Assembly (NCBI RefSeq): GCF_018398315.1
Contig: NZ_JAHBRW010000001.1
Coordinates: 3,108,501-3,172,500 of the forward strand
Direction of reading: 5' to 3'
Length of the DNA: 64,000 bases
Source: Chelatococcus sp. YT9
GTDB taxonomy: Bacteria; Pseudomonadota; Alphaproteobacteria; Rhizobiales; Beijerinckiaceae
How positions within the stretch are numbered: the first letter of the stretch is position 1; each line of letters starts with the position of its first letter. The notes below the pieces were generated by a model. It was given only the letters and a program-made list of their open reading frames with translations, searched no databases and was not told the DNA's origin. Positions 9,534 to 18,818 of the stretch are shown here, piece by piece. A program made the translations under genes and the position numbers.

Positions 9534-9609
9534 TAAATAATTGATCTGGCGCAACCTTCAGCGGGAGCGCGTGCTCCGCACAGGTTTTAATTGCCGATTT
9601 TTTTCATCA

Positions 9610-11580
9610 CTATGGCGATGCTCCGGCGTCCGGATCGGCAGCATCGGCGGGAGTGAAGATGGCGCGTGCCGCGAGCGGCCTGACGATAGCCGAGGCCGTC
9701 AAACGTCCCAGGAGATCCTCGCAGAAGCGCCAGATCGCTTCATCATGGGCCAGATGATGGGTCAGGAGGCCGATGGGTTCGTCATCCGGCGCGGTGAGGA
9801 TCACGCTTGCGAGGCGGCTGATGAGGATCTGCGGATCGAGGAGGCTGCGGCTTCCGCGCCAATCGATCGGGTCGCAGTGGCAATTGGCAATGACGAGGCC
9901 GGTTGCCGGCTCCCGCTGCTTGAAGGTGGACAGACCCGCATATCCCAATTCCGGGAGTGTCGCAGCCAGTCCCGGAGCGATCCGGTTCCACGGCGGCACG
10001 AAGGTGGGAACGAGCTTGGCTGGCAGGAGGGCGCGCAGACGTTCAAGTCCGGCCCGTGCTTCCGCATGCACGGCATCGAGCGGCCGATGGTCACCGAACT
10101 CTGCCTTCTTCTCGCCGGCGGGCGCGTGATTGCGGTGGCCAAACCCATGAACGAGCACGTCGACCGAGGGTTCCGCGCTCAGACGTGCCGCGAGCTCGGG
10201 GCCCGCGGCCGCGGGAATGACGGCGAGCGCGAGCGGCATTCCATGCCTTGCGGCCATCGCCAGGAGCTTGTCGAGCGCAGCCGTTGGCCCGACGGCGTCG
10301 TCATCGCGCCACCAGAAATCTAATGTTGCGCCGCGATGAGCGCGCCGGCTGAGGGCGTCGTCCAGGGCGGCCCAGCGTGAGGCGGTATCTGGGAAGGATC
10401 CGGGCGCGGCAAGCCGGGCGGTAGTCGCCTGACGGGGCATGGCGGCGAGTTCCGCGACTATGTCTAGGGTGCGGCTGAGCCCGTTCCGGTCGATCGATGC
10501 GGCCTGTGGTTGTGGTCCGGCCAGCGCGGCGCGAACCGTCTCGGCAAGCCGATCCGCGGACAACTCCTCCTGCGGCAGCACCGTGACGAGCCCCTCGCGC
10601 GCGAAACGCTCAGCGCGCAGGCGCTGTTCGGTCTCGCCGCCGTCCTCAAAAGGCACGACGACCGCACGGGTTCCGGCCCGCAGCAGGTCGACCGCGGTAT
10701 TGTAGCCGAACTGGCTGACGGCGACTGCCGCACGGGCGAGCAAGGCGGGAAAGTCGCGCCGCGCGCGCTCGACCGTGAGATGGTCAGGCGCGGCCTCGAG
10801 GAGAGACTTAAAATCCGCTTCACTCACGCCCGCACCGACCAGAAGTCGCCAGGGGTGGCGGGCAAGGATCGCCGCTGCCCCGATCGCGGCACGATAGACC
10901 GGCAGGGACGCTGCGCTCCCCCCGCCGGATACGAGGATTTCGCCCTGAGGGACAGGGTCGATGGCGTCCGACCGCGCGATCGCCGCCGATCCATCGTCAA
11001 TATAGCCCGTATAGCGCAGGAGGGCGCCCACACCATCATCGACCGGCCAGCTTGCCTCCAGAGGCAGCACCGCCGGGTCCCCGTGCACCAGCACCGCGTC
11101 ATAGAAGGCGCGCAGGTGCGCATGGCTCTGAGCGATACGCTCCGGCCGGCGTGAGGCGGCCAGCACGTCGCGCGCCGACGACAGCACCAGCGGACGCGGC
11201 CGCAAGGCATGGGCGGCGTTGAGCAGAGCGAGATGTTCGGCGGCGAGCGCCCTGCGGCCGAAGGGAAACAGCTCGGTGATGACGACATCCGGGCGAAGCG
11301 CGCGAAGCGTCGCTACCAGTTTCGCGGCGCGGGCCTCAAGATGCGCGAGGGAAGCTGCTTCGCCTGACGCATCGAGAAGATGCGAGAAAGCAGTGCCCTC
11401 GACCCGCACCGGCGGGAGCTGGATGACCGTGAAGCCCGTGCTGTCGAGCAAGGGCGAGGGCATGCCGCCCGAAGCTAGGGTGACCTCATGTCCGGCCGCC
11501 GCGAACGCGCGGGCGATGGCCGCTGCCCGGTTGAGATGCCCGACCCCGAGGAGATGGGTGACGCTGACGAGGATCTTCAT
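9610..11580 (-). CDS. Glycosyltransferase (GT28/MurG-like) fused to a polysaccharide deacetylase
   Basis: A two-domain protein of 656 residues. Residues 1 to about 360 form a GT-B fold like MurG/UGT enzymes: the N-terminal THLLGVGHLNRAAAIARAF loop binds the acceptor, and AVSQFGYNTAVDLLRAGTRAVVVP (two pieces, about 287-310) is the nucleotide-sugar half. Residues about 415-650 form a NodB-like deacetylase: DFWWRDDDAV supplies the Asp pair (D426/D427), VHGFGHRNH the metal-binding histidines (H478, H482), and VPPWNRIAP a conserved Pro-rich strand. The simplest reading is one protein that adds a sugar and removes an acetyl group from it or from a neighbouring residue. There is no signal peptide, so both steps would be cytosolic, unlike most NodB-domain enzymes acting on exported glycans. 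Last of a four-gene operon; its ATG overlaps the previous stop. Domain calls are firm, substrate unknown. Confidence 0.82.
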   Translation of the reverse strand: MKILVSVTHLLGVGHLNRAAAIARAFAAAGHEVTLASGGMPSPLLDSTGFTVIQLPPVRVEGTAFSHLLDASGEAASLAHLEARAAKLVATLRALRPDVVITELFPFGRRALAAEHLALLNAAHALRPRPLVLSSARDVLAASRRPERIAQSHAHLRAFYDAVLVHGDPAVLPLEASWPVDDGVGALLRYTGYIDDGSAAIARSDAIDPVPQGEILVSGGGSAASLPVYRAAIGAAAILARHPWRLLVGAGVSEADFKSLLEAAPDHLTVERARRDFPALLARAAVAVSQFGYNTAVDLLRAGTRAVVVPFEDGGETEQRLRAERFAREGLVTVLPQEELSADRLAETVRAALAGPQPQAASIDRNGLSRTLDIVAELAAMPRQATTARLAAPGSFPDTASRWAALDDALSRRAHRGATLDFWWRDDDAVGPTAALDKLLAMAARHGMPLALAVIPAAAGPELAARLSAEPSVDVLVHGFGHRNHAPAGEKKAEFGDHRPLDAVHAEARAGLERLRALLPAKLVPTFVPPWNRIAPGLAATLPELGYAGLSTFKQREPATGLVIANCHCDPIDWRGSRSLLDPQILISRLASVILTAPDDEPIGLLTHHLAHDEAIWRFCEDLLGRLTASAIVRPLAARAIFTPADAADPDAGASP

Positions 11581-12716
11581 CCTATCCCTGTTCTCTCGGA
11601 CGTATTGGCGATGAGGGGCGCGAGCGACCGACGCAGGATCTGGGCTGCGCCGGTGAGACTCCGTTCGCTCCGCACGAAGTTGCGAGCGGCTTTCCCCATA
11701 GCGGCACGATGCGCGGGATCTCCAAGCAGCTTGGAGAGAGCCGCGGAAAAGACGCTGGCATCGCCGGGAGACACCAGCACGCCGCTCTCACCGTCGCGGA
11801 TCACCCCCGGCACACCGCCGTAGGCGCCGGCGATCGCCGGGCACCCCTGGACAGCCGCCTCGAGAAAAATCATGCCATAAGCTTCATTGACGGCCGGCCA
11901 GACGAGGAGCTCCGCATTGGCATAGAACCCCGCCATGCGGTTTTCGTCGTTCACCAGGCCGTGGAATGTGATGCGCTCGCCAAAGGGAGCAAACAGCGCC
12001 TCCACCTCCGCCCGGGCCGGGCCATCACCGACGACGTCCAGACGCCATGGCAGATGATAGGACACCTGTCGAAGCGCCTGCGCCAGGAGCCGGTAGCTCG
12101 CGAGCTTGTCGCCATGGCGCATCATCGCCACGGCGAGGAGGCGGCAAGGATCTTCGCTGCGCCGCGAGCGGCGATCCCTCGCGGCTTGTGGCGTATCGAT
12201 GAAGGGGGGTAGCGCTATGAGCTGCTGGCCGGCGCGGCTCATCGCGGCGAGGGCAGGGCGATCCGCCTCATTCATCACGAAAACGATGGCCGCTGTGTCA
12301 AGCGCCGCCTCCGCGCCTGCGTGGCCGAGGTGCCATGGGCCATCGGCGCGTTTCGACGCGCGCGAACCCTCCGCGACCACATAGGGAATGCCGAGCGCCG
12401 CGGCGACGCGCGGGCCGATCCAGTCGGGTGCCTTGTAATAGACGTGATAGGTGAACCAGAGAGCCGGCCGGTCAGCCGTGGGCCGGGCGCTCCAGGCCTC
12501 GGCGAGTCGATCAGCCTCGGCAAGGCTCGCGTCTCGCAACGCTCTTTGCAGCGCGGGCTCACCGGCGCCGTCGAAGCTGCGCAGGGTGGTTGCGACGCGG
12601 GGGGCAAAACCTGCCCGCGCCAGCGCCTTCAGCAGCAGCCGCGCCATCCGACGGTCGCCGGAAGCGACGGGATGATCCGGCGGCTTGAGGGGAGCATAGA
12701 ACGCGATGGCGCTCAT
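11577..12716 (-). CDS. Glycosyltransferase family 4
   Basis: A 379-residue retaining GT-B glycosyltransferase that would transfer a sugar from a nucleotide donor to a growing glycan. The N-terminal domain opens MSAIAFYAPLKPPDHPVASGDRRMARLLLKAL, with the glycine-bearing loop in that stretch. The C-terminal Glycos_transf_1 domain contains FHGLVNDENRMAGFYANAELLVWP and the E-x7-E motif in NEAYGMIFLEAAVQG (about 285-300), then GGVPGVIRDGESGVLVSPGD. It is embedded between other glycosyltransferase genes with 4-nt overlaps at both ends (ATGA), so translational coupling is expected. Donor and acceptor cannot be assigned. Confidence 0.85.
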   Translation of the reverse strand: MSAIAFYAPLKPPDHPVASGDRRMARLLLKALARAGFAPRVATTLRSFDGAGEPALQRALRDASLAEADRLAEAWSARPTADRPALWFTYHVYYKAPDWIGPRVAAALGIPYVVAEGSRASKRADGPWHLGHAGAEAALDTAAIVFVMNEADRPALAAMSRAGQQLIALPPFIDTPQAARDRRSRRSEDPCRLLAVAMMRHGDKLASYRLLAQALRQVSYHLPWRLDVVGDGPARAEVEALFAPFGERITFHGLVNDENRMAGFYANAELLVWPAVNEAYGMIFLEAAVQGCPAIAGAYGGVPGVIRDGESGVLVSPGDASVFSAALSKLLGDPAHRAAMGKAARNFVRSERSLTGAAQILRRSLAPLIANTSERTGIG

Positions 12717-14053
12717 TCCGTCGGCGCTGCCACCAGGGCGCGTTCCGTCTCAGCCTTGCCTGTGCCGTCCCCATCGACGGATGGCGCGCGATCGTCGCCG
12801 AGCTGCGCGCGAAATTTTGCCGCGAGAAGCTCGATCCCGGCATCCATGGAAAAATCCCGCGCAAGCCTGCTCGCCGCGGCCTGCCCAAGAAGCGCGCGAC
12901 GTTTCGGGTCCCGCGCCAGCAGATTGATGGCATTGGCGAGAAGATCCCAGCGACCGGGCGGTACAAGCACGCCCTCGCGCCCGTCGCGCAGGAATTCGGG
13001 GATTCCGGCGAAGTCGCTCGCTACGATCGCGAGCTCCTGGCTGGCCGCTTCCATTAAAACATTGGGCAGCCCGTCGCGATCACCGGATTTCGCCTCCTTG
13101 GCCGGCAAGACGAACAGATCCGCCTCACGCATCATCGTGATGACGTCCGGCTGTGCCTTGGCGCCCAGGAACGCTACGCGCCCCGCTATCCCCTCGCGCG
13201 CGGCCTGCTGCTTGAGGTCACCAAGCAGTTCACCGCCACCGATGTGCACGAACTGCCAGTGCAGACCGTCGGGCAGCGCGGCAAGCGCCGCGAGAAGATC
13301 GTCGAAGCCCTTCTTGGCGACGGCGCGCCCGACGGTGACGATACGGACGGGGTCCGCCGGATCCGAGCCGTCGCGCGGCGGGCGTTGCGGCGGCGCCGGG
13401 AAGCGGCTGAGATCGAGCCCGTGATAGACGAGCTCGACACGTCCGGGCCGGGACGGTTCGGACGGCGAAAGCCCGGACAGTCTGATGTGCCCATCCCTCG
13501 TGCACGTCACCCCCCACGCACTGTCTGTGATCTTCTCCCGGATCTCCCAGTCTGGCGTCGTCCAGATGTCTTTCGCGTGTGCCGAGAAACTGAAGGTCAG
13601 GCCACGCAGCAGCGCCGCATAGCGCACAACCGAGGCTGGGGTGTGCAGATAGTGCACGTGGAGGTGGCCGGTATGCGCTGGGAGCTCGCGCGCCAGCACG
13701 AAGGCCTGGCCCAGGCGCCGGCCACGGTTCGCGGTCATGTCGCGCTTCAGGTCGCGCCAGAACGTGCCGAGCATGCGCCAGATCGTTCGCTGGCGCAGCC
13801 CCCAGAGAAAGCCGGCAGCGACGCGCAGGGGCTCCTGATAGAGATATTCTGGCAAGTAGTTTGGCCGGGCCTTGATCTTCTTGTGCATGGGATGCACCGC
13901 CTTTTCCGTCGGGTGACGGAGAGACCAGATCGCGAGCGGCAGGCCACGCGCCTCGAGCGCCAGGATTTCCTGTGCGATGAAAGTTTCGGAGAGACGCGGG
14001 TAACCCTTGACGACCACGGCGATGACGCCGGACGGATGTTGCTCCAACGGCAT
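12713..14053 (-). CDS. Glycosyltransferase family 4 (colanic-acid WcaL-like)
   Basis: A 446-residue GT4 enzyme. The N-terminus VVVKGYPRLSETFIAQEILALEARG is typical of the WcaL/exopolysaccharide branch, followed by LHVHYLHTPASVVRYAALLRGLTFSFSAHAKDIW and, in the C-terminal domain, VTVGRAVAKKGFDDLLAAL, LFVLPAKEAKSGDRDGLPNVLMEAASQ and FAGIPEFLRDGREGVLVPPG. These give the donor-phosphate and E-x7-E regions. It lies 6 nt after the upstream glycosyltransferase stop and overlaps the next gene by 4 nt. It probably works on the same glycan as its three operon partners. The C-terminal 25 residues are non-conserved and hydrophilic. Confidence 0.85.
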   Translation of the reverse strand: MPLEQHPSGVIAVVVKGYPRLSETFIAQEILALEARGLPLAIWSLRHPTEKAVHPMHKKIKARPNYLPEYLYQEPLRVAAGFLWGLRQRTIWRMLGTFWRDLKRDMTANRGRRLGQAFVLARELPAHTGHLHVHYLHTPASVVRYAALLRGLTFSFSAHAKDIWTTPDWEIREKITDSAWGVTCTRDGHIRLSGLSPSEPSRPGRVELVYHGLDLSRFPAPPQRPPRDGSDPADPVRIVTVGRAVAKKGFDDLLAALAALPDGLHWQFVHIGGGELLGDLKQQAAREGIAGRVAFLGAKAQPDVITMMREADLFVLPAKEAKSGDRDGLPNVLMEAASQELAIVASDFAGIPEFLRDGREGVLVPPGRWDLLANAINLLARDPKRRALLGQAAASRLARDFSMDAGIELLAAKFRAQLGDDRAPSVDGDGTGKAETERALVAAPTE

Positions 14054-14059
14054 AGCCGG

Positions 14060-15337
14060 TTACTCGGCCGCCTGGTGCGTGACAACGGGTTCCGGCCGCT
14101 CGGCAAGCCAGTCGCCGAACCGGCGCCCGATGACGTCGAGGCCATCGAGAAGGCCGGGGACGAACACTTCCGATGGACGCTTCTGGCTGGCGAGGTCATT
14201 GATGGCATCGGCCATGGCCTTGGCCGTGCCGCTGCCTTGCACCAGCATGCGGATGAGGCCGAGGCGCTCAGCCTGCGCGGCGCGGATATACTGTTCCAGG
14301 CGCGGGGTGGTGCGCGGCACGATCAGCGTCGGCTTGTCGAGGGATAGCACCTCGCAGAACGTATTGTATCCGCCCATGGCCACCACCGCCGAAGCGCGGT
14401 TCATCAGCAGCTCTAGCTTGGAATCGAAGGAGATCGCCGCGAGCTTCGGGTGCTTGGCGATACGTGCCATGAAGCCGCGCCGCTGCTCGCGGTTGATGAA
14501 CGGACCGAAAACGATGAGCGCGGGAATATCGGGGCAAGCCTCGGACTCATAGGCGGATATCGTCCAGTCGATCAGATCCTCGCCGTCGCCCCCACCGCCT
14601 GTCGTCACGAGCACGAAGGGCCCGCGCGTAATCCGGGGATAGCTGGTGATGCTGGCCTCGCGTGGCAGGCCGCGACGCAAATAGCCCGTATAGAGGATCC
14701 GCTGCCTGACCTCCTCGGACAGGGGAAGGCAGGCGAGCGGCTCATAGAACTGCTGGAGGCCGTAGACCCATATTTCATCGTAGTAGGTGGACAGGGCTTC
14801 AAGCCCGCCTTTGCGTTCCCATTCGGGCTTCAACGCCGCGGGCTCATCCATCACGTCGCGGATACCCAGTACGAGGCGGGCTCCGTTGCGTTTCAGGATG
14901 TTGAGGGCAGGCAGAATCTCGCCACGAAAACCGGTAGGTTCCTTGTCGATGATAACGAGATCAGGCCGGAAACTTTGGGCTGTTTGCGCAATGATGGCGG
15001 CGCGCAGATTTGTCGTTTCCTCGATGCCGATATTCAGGTTGAGGCTTCGGTAGTCGCCGTTGCGCAGCTTCACGACCCCCGGCACGCGCACGTGATCGAC
15101 GCCGGATCCGAACTCGAAATTGCCGATGACGGGCGAGCCCGAGATGATCACCACGGACACGCCGGCGGTACCGCCCGCAAGCGCATTGGCGATCGCGCGC
15201 GAGCGCCGGAGGTGCCCCAGCCCAAACGTGTCGTGGCTGTAAATGAGCACCCGCGCGCGCTCAACGGCAGGGGGTGCCGGGAGTTGTTGGTCGACGAGCC
15301 CGCCGATATGTTCGTCGTCGAATACTGCCGCCGGCAT
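14060..15337 (-). CDS. Glycosyltransferase, GT28/MurG-like
   Basis: A 425-residue GT-B enzyme opening the four-gene operon. Near residue 30 it has YSHDTFGLGHLRRSRAIANAL, the same kind of loop as in the GT/deacetylase fusion encoded at the operon's other end, and near 335 AVVAMGGYNTFCEVLSLDKP followed by LIVPRTTPRLEQYIRA, the nucleotide-sugar half. The operon thus begins and ends with related GT28-type genes. The start is set at the ATG at 15337, which has GGGGAG 6-7 nt upstream and only a short spacer before the first strand; the longer frame to 15403 (22 residues more) lacks a ribosome site. Divergent from the degenerate ABC gene. Confidence 0.83.
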   Translation of the reverse strand: MPAAVFDDEHIGGLVDQQLPAPPAVERARVLIYSHDTFGLGHLRRSRAIANALAGGTAGVSVVIISGSPVIGNFEFGSGVDHVRVPGVVKLRNGDYRSLNLNIGIEETTNLRAAIIAQTAQSFRPDLVIIDKEPTGFRGEILPALNILKRNGARLVLGIRDVMDEPAALKPEWERKGGLEALSTYYDEIWVYGLQQFYEPLACLPLSEEVRQRILYTGYLRRGLPREASITSYPRITRGPFVLVTTGGGGDGEDLIDWTISAYESEACPDIPALIVFGPFINREQRRGFMARIAKHPKLAAISFDSKLELLMNRASAVVAMGGYNTFCEVLSLDKPTLIVPRTTPRLEQYIRAAQAERLGLIRMLVQGSGTAKAMADAINDLASQKRPSEVFVPGLLDGLDVIGRRFGDWLAERPEPVVTHQAAE

Positions 15338-15509
15338 GGCAGCTCCCCGGCCGGTTGATCCCGCTATCCCCGTGTTATGGATTGGTTCGGCGCTTTCGTC
15401 CATGGTGGAGGAGCCTATATAGTCCTATTATTGATGACGACGCATCAGGTGCGGCTCGCATTGAGATGCCTTCTTTGTTGCCGTTGCGTGTCAGCCCGGA
15501 ATCAACTGC
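15338..15509. promoter_or_regulatory. Divergent promoter region of the glycan locus
   Basis: 172 bp between the divergently read glycosyltransferase operon and the ABC-like/cNMP-binding operon. It contains an AT-rich core (about 15415-15435) with TATATAG and TATTATT segments that could serve as -10 elements in either direction. No recognised operator was found. A shared control region for both operons is inferred from the arrangement only. Confidence 0.4.
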
Positions 15510-18290
15510 GTGGATAAAAGTCTCTTCCGCTATATCTGGAGGTACTCCAGCCGCGAGCAGCTCGTCATTTTCGCGGTCATCCTCGCATCGCTGCCCTTCT
15601 ATTTCTGGTCGCTGGACCTGCCCAAGAGCATCGTCAACGATGTTATACAGGCAGGCGCCTTCAAAAATGGCAAGACTGAAGCCGTTTTCCTGGAGATTGC
15701 CTTCACGCCGCCAAGCTGGCTGGGGGATTGGGGGCGGATCACGCTGTTCCCCGGCATCACGGTGGACCAGATCGGGCTGCTGCTCGGTCTGTCGATCATG
15801 TTCCTCGTGTTGGTGCTGATCAACGGCGGTTTCAAGTACTGGATCAACGTGGCGAAAGGCGCGCTCGGCGAGCGAATGCTGCGCCGCCTGCGCTTCGACC
15901 TGTTCGCCATTACGCTGCGCTTCACGCCCAATACGTTGCGCACCGTCAAGGCCTCAGAGACGGCGACGATCATCAAGGACGAAGTCGAGCCGATCGGCGG
16001 CTTCATCGGTGACGCCTTCGTCCAGCCGTTGCTGCTTGGCACGCAGGCCTTGACGGCGATGATCTTCATTCTGATGCAGAACGTGTGGCTCGGTCTCCTC
16101 GCCGGTGCTGTCGTCGGGGTGCAGTTCACCGTCATCCCGCGGATGCGGCGCATCCAGTTGCGCCTCGGCAAAAAGCGGCAGATCGCCTCCCGTCGTCTTG
16201 CCGGGCGCATCGGCGAGATCGTTGACGGCATGGAAGCGGTACATGTGCACAACGCCACCCGCTGGGAGCGGGCCGAGATCGGCGAGCGACTCTATTACAT
16301 CTTTGACCTGCGTTTCCGCATCTACAAATGGAAATTCATGGTCAAGTTCCTCAACAACCTCTTGGCCCAGATCACCCCCTTCTTCTTCTATGTCGTCGGC
16401 GGCTATCTCGCTCTCAAAGGGCATCTGGACATCGGCCAGCTGGTTGCGGTGATCGGCGCTTACCGGGATCTACCGCCGCCGCTCAAGGAGCTGATCGACT
16501 GGGACCAGCAACGGCTGGATGTCCAGATCAAATACGATCAGATCATTCAGCAGTTCATTCCGGACAGGCTGCTGCCGCCTGAAGTCGTGGATGACTCCGG
16601 TGAGATCCCGGAACTGGATGGGCCGGTGGTGTTCAAGAACCTGCACGTGCTGGATGCCCATGGCGGCACTCTGCTGGAAGGGGTGACCCTTGGCTGGTCC
16701 TATCCAGCGCGGGTTGCCCTTGTCGGTGATAGTGGGCCAGGCCCCAGCGTCATGGCGCGCGTTCTGGGGCGCCGCATGGACTACGGCGGCTCGGCCACGA
16801 TCGCAGGCAATGAACTGTTGCAGATGTCGGATGCGGTCGCCGGCCGGCGTGTCGCCTATGTCGGCAGCGAACCTATTCTGTTTCCGGGTACGCTGCGTGA
16901 AAATCTTGTTTACGGTCTGCGCTACGCACCCCATCCCTCGGGGGAAGACGGTGATGCTGCTGATGCGGAGCGAATTCTCGAGGCCAAACGCACCGGCAAT
17001 CCATGCGACAAGCTGACGGACGATTGGATCGATTATCAGGCGGCCGGCGTGGACGGGGCCGAGGAGCTCGATGTCCAGCTCATCGAAATCCTGACTGAGC
17101 TGGAGCTTGCCGACGATGTCTATCGTTTCGGTCTGTCCGGCCTTGTGGACCTTGACCGTCAACCGGAGCTTGAGGAACAGGTCGTGGAGGCGAGACATCT
17201 CCTGCGCGCCAAGCTCAAGGAAGATGGGCTGGAGCGACTTGTCGAGCCCTTTGATCGGGATCGTTACAATCGCCAGGCTTCCATCGGTGAGAATTTGTTG
17301 TTCGGGGCTTCCACGGCGCCAAGCTTCTCCGGTCGCGGTCTGGTGGCCAACCCACTTCTGCGCGGCGTGCTCGACAGCCAGGATCTAACCCCTGAACTGG
17401 TGGAACTCGGTGCGCGTATCGCCGAGACCATGACCGAGATCTTCCGGGATTTGCCGCCGGGCCATCCACTCTTCGATCAGTTCTCCTTCATCGCGGCCGA
17501 TGATCTGCAGGAATATGAGGACATCATGCGCCGCCGCTCCCTGCGCGGCACCGCGGCTCTGTCGCGAGAGGATAAGACGCGTCTGCTCGCCCTGCCGTTC
17601 GATTACATCGAGCCGCGGCATCGCTTGGGCTTCCTGAACGACGAACTGCGTGAGCGCATCGTCGCCGCCCGGCACTTGCTCGGCGAGCGCCTCAAGGGCA
17701 GCGTGTTCGAGAACGACCTGGTGCTCTATGACCCAGACGAGTTATGCAGCGCCGCGCCTCTACGCGACAACCTGTTGTTCGGCCGGGTAGCTTACGACAT
17801 CGCCGATGCCCAGAGCCAGATCACGGCACTGATTTCCGAAGTCGTCGACGAACTTGGCCTTCGTCAGAGTGTCGAGGTCGTCGGGCTCGGCTATCAGGTC
17901 GGCCCGGCAGGGCGCCTCCTGACGCCGCAGCAACGTTCCGGCGTGGCGCTCGGCCGCTGCATCGTCAAGCGCCCCGATCATTTCATCCTGAACAACGCGC
18001 TGTCGGCCTATGGCGATGCACAGGCACGCCGTCTTCTGACACGTTTACTCGACACTCACCGCGAGCGGTGTATCGTCGTTGTCATGCGTCAGCTTCACAA
18101 TCGCGACGAATTCGACGTGGTCGTGGAGTTCGATGGCGCCGGGGCACGGATTGTGCATGGCGTGGATGTTTCCCCGGAGGACAATGGGGAGCAGGATGAA
18201 GTTGCCCCGGCCGATGAGGATGAGGCGATTGGCAGCGTCGGTAGGCGCGATGACAGGGTTGAGGCCATTTTGGTGAAGGGCAGATCATGA
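15510..18290 (+). CDS. ABC-exporter-like membrane protein with degenerate, expanded ATPase domain
   Basis: A 926-residue protein. Residues 1-330 are an ABC exporter membrane domain with about six helices (for instance 20-36, 88-106, 180-208, 285-305). Residues about 371-880 look like its ATPase domain but every catalytic motif is broken: Walker A reads GDSGPGPS (406-413; the essential Lys is Pro), the signature LSGGQ region reads LTPQQRSG (804-811), and Walker B reads HFILNNAL (824-831; Asp-Glu replaced by Asn-Asn). About 290 residues are inserted between the Q-loop region and the signature, with an internal repeat (about 552-599 and 711-758, sharing ARHLL and ENLLFG/DNLLFG). A third copy, RENLVYG, is at 463-469. 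It cannot be a normal ATP-driven pump; it may be a scaffold, regulated channel or sensor. The start is GTG at 15510 with a weak ribosome site. Its stop overlaps the cNMP-binding gene. Confidence 0.8.
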   Translation: MDKSLFRYIWRYSSREQLVIFAVILASLPFYFWSLDLPKSIVNDVIQAGAFKNGKTEAVFLEIAFTPPSWLGDWGRITLFPGITVDQIGLLLGLSIMFLVLVLINGGFKYWINVAKGALGERMLRRLRFDLFAITLRFTPNTLRTVKASETATIIKDEVEPIGGFIGDAFVQPLLLGTQALTAMIFILMQNVWLGLLAGAVVGVQFTVIPRMRRIQLRLGKKRQIASRRLAGRIGEIVDGMEAVHVHNATRWERAEIGERLYYIFDLRFRIYKWKFMVKFLNNLLAQITPFFFYVVGGYLALKGHLDIGQLVAVIGAYRDLPPPLKELIDWDQQRLDVQIKYDQIIQQFIPDRLLPPEVVDDSGEIPELDGPVVFKNLHVLDAHGGTLLEGVTLGWSYPARVALVGDSGPGPSVMARVLGRRMDYGGSATIAGNELLQMSDAVAGRRVAYVGSEPILFPGTLRENLVYGLRYAPHPSGEDGDAADAERILEAKRTGNPCDKLTDDWIDYQAAGVDGAEELDVQLIEILTELELADDVYRFGLSGLVDLDRQPELEEQVVEARHLLRAKLKEDGLERLVEPFDRDRYNRQASIGENLLFGASTAPSFSGRGLVANPLLRGVLDSQDLTPELVELGARIAETMTEIFRDLPPGHPLFDQFSFIAADDLQEYEDIMRRRSLRGTAALSREDKTRLLALPFDYIEPRHRLGFLNDELRERIVAARHLLGERLKGSVFENDLVLYDPDELCSAAPLRDNLLFGRVAYDIADAQSQITALISEVVDELGLRQSVEVVGLGYQVGPAGRLLTPQQRSGVALGRCIVKRPDHFILNNALSAYGDAQARRLLTRLLDTHRERCIVVVMRQLHNRDEFDVVVEFDGAGARIVHGVDVSPEDNGEQDEVAPADEDEAIGSVGRRDDRVEAILVKGRS

Positions 18291-18730
18291 CATTGGAATC
18301 CGAAGTTCAATCCCTTCGCCAGGTTCCGATGTTCCGGGAAATTGATCCGGCGCGGCTCAAACTGCTCGCCTTCACAAGCGAACGCGTGGGCTTTGCGCCC
18401 GGCCAGCGCTTCTTCAGCCAGGGCGACGCGTCCGACGCGGCATATGTCATCCTGGCTGGCAAGGCGCAGGTGATGCTCGACCTGCCGGCTGGCGCGTTCA
18501 AGATCGCGGAGCTCGGCACAAACGACATCGTCGGGGAGATGGGTATCCTCTCGGATACCCCGCGTTCGGCAAGCGTGGTTGCCGAGGGCGAGGTGACGGC
18601 ACTGCGCATCGACAAGCGGGTCTTTCTGGAACTGCTCGGTCAGTTTCCCCAGATGTCGATCGCTGTCATGCGAGAACTCGCGAAGCGCCTGGAGCGCACC
18701 AACGCGCGGCTGGCGGAAAGCTCAAGCTGA
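18287..18730 (+). CDS. Stand-alone cyclic-nucleotide-binding domain protein
   Basis: A 147-residue single-domain protein of the CAP_ED/cNMP-binding fold: FREIDPARLKLLAFTSERV, then FSQGDASDAAYVILAGKAQV, then the phosphate-binding cassette VGEMGILSDTPRSASVVA (about 84-101, with Gly-Glu and the Arg-Ser pair), then a C-terminal helix RELAKRLERTNARL. There is no DNA-binding domain, so it is not a Crp-type activator. It overlaps the preceding gene by 4 nt (ATGA), so the two proteins are probably made at a fixed ratio and act together; one reading is that cNMP binding regulates the degenerate ABC-like membrane protein. The ligand is unproven. Confidence 0.88.
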   Translation: MTLESEVQSLRQVPMFREIDPARLKLLAFTSERVGFAPGQRFFSQGDASDAAYVILAGKAQVMLDLPAGAFKIAELGTNDIVGEMGILSDTPRSASVVAEGEVTALRIDKRVFLELLGQFPQMSIAVMRELAKRLERTNARLAESSS

Positions 18731-18818
18731 GCTATTCACGAACATAGGCGAGGGTTCGTGCCGTGCTTCCGTGGAAGCAAGGTGCCGGGACTTGCCTCGC
18801 AGCATTCGGGAGCGCCCC

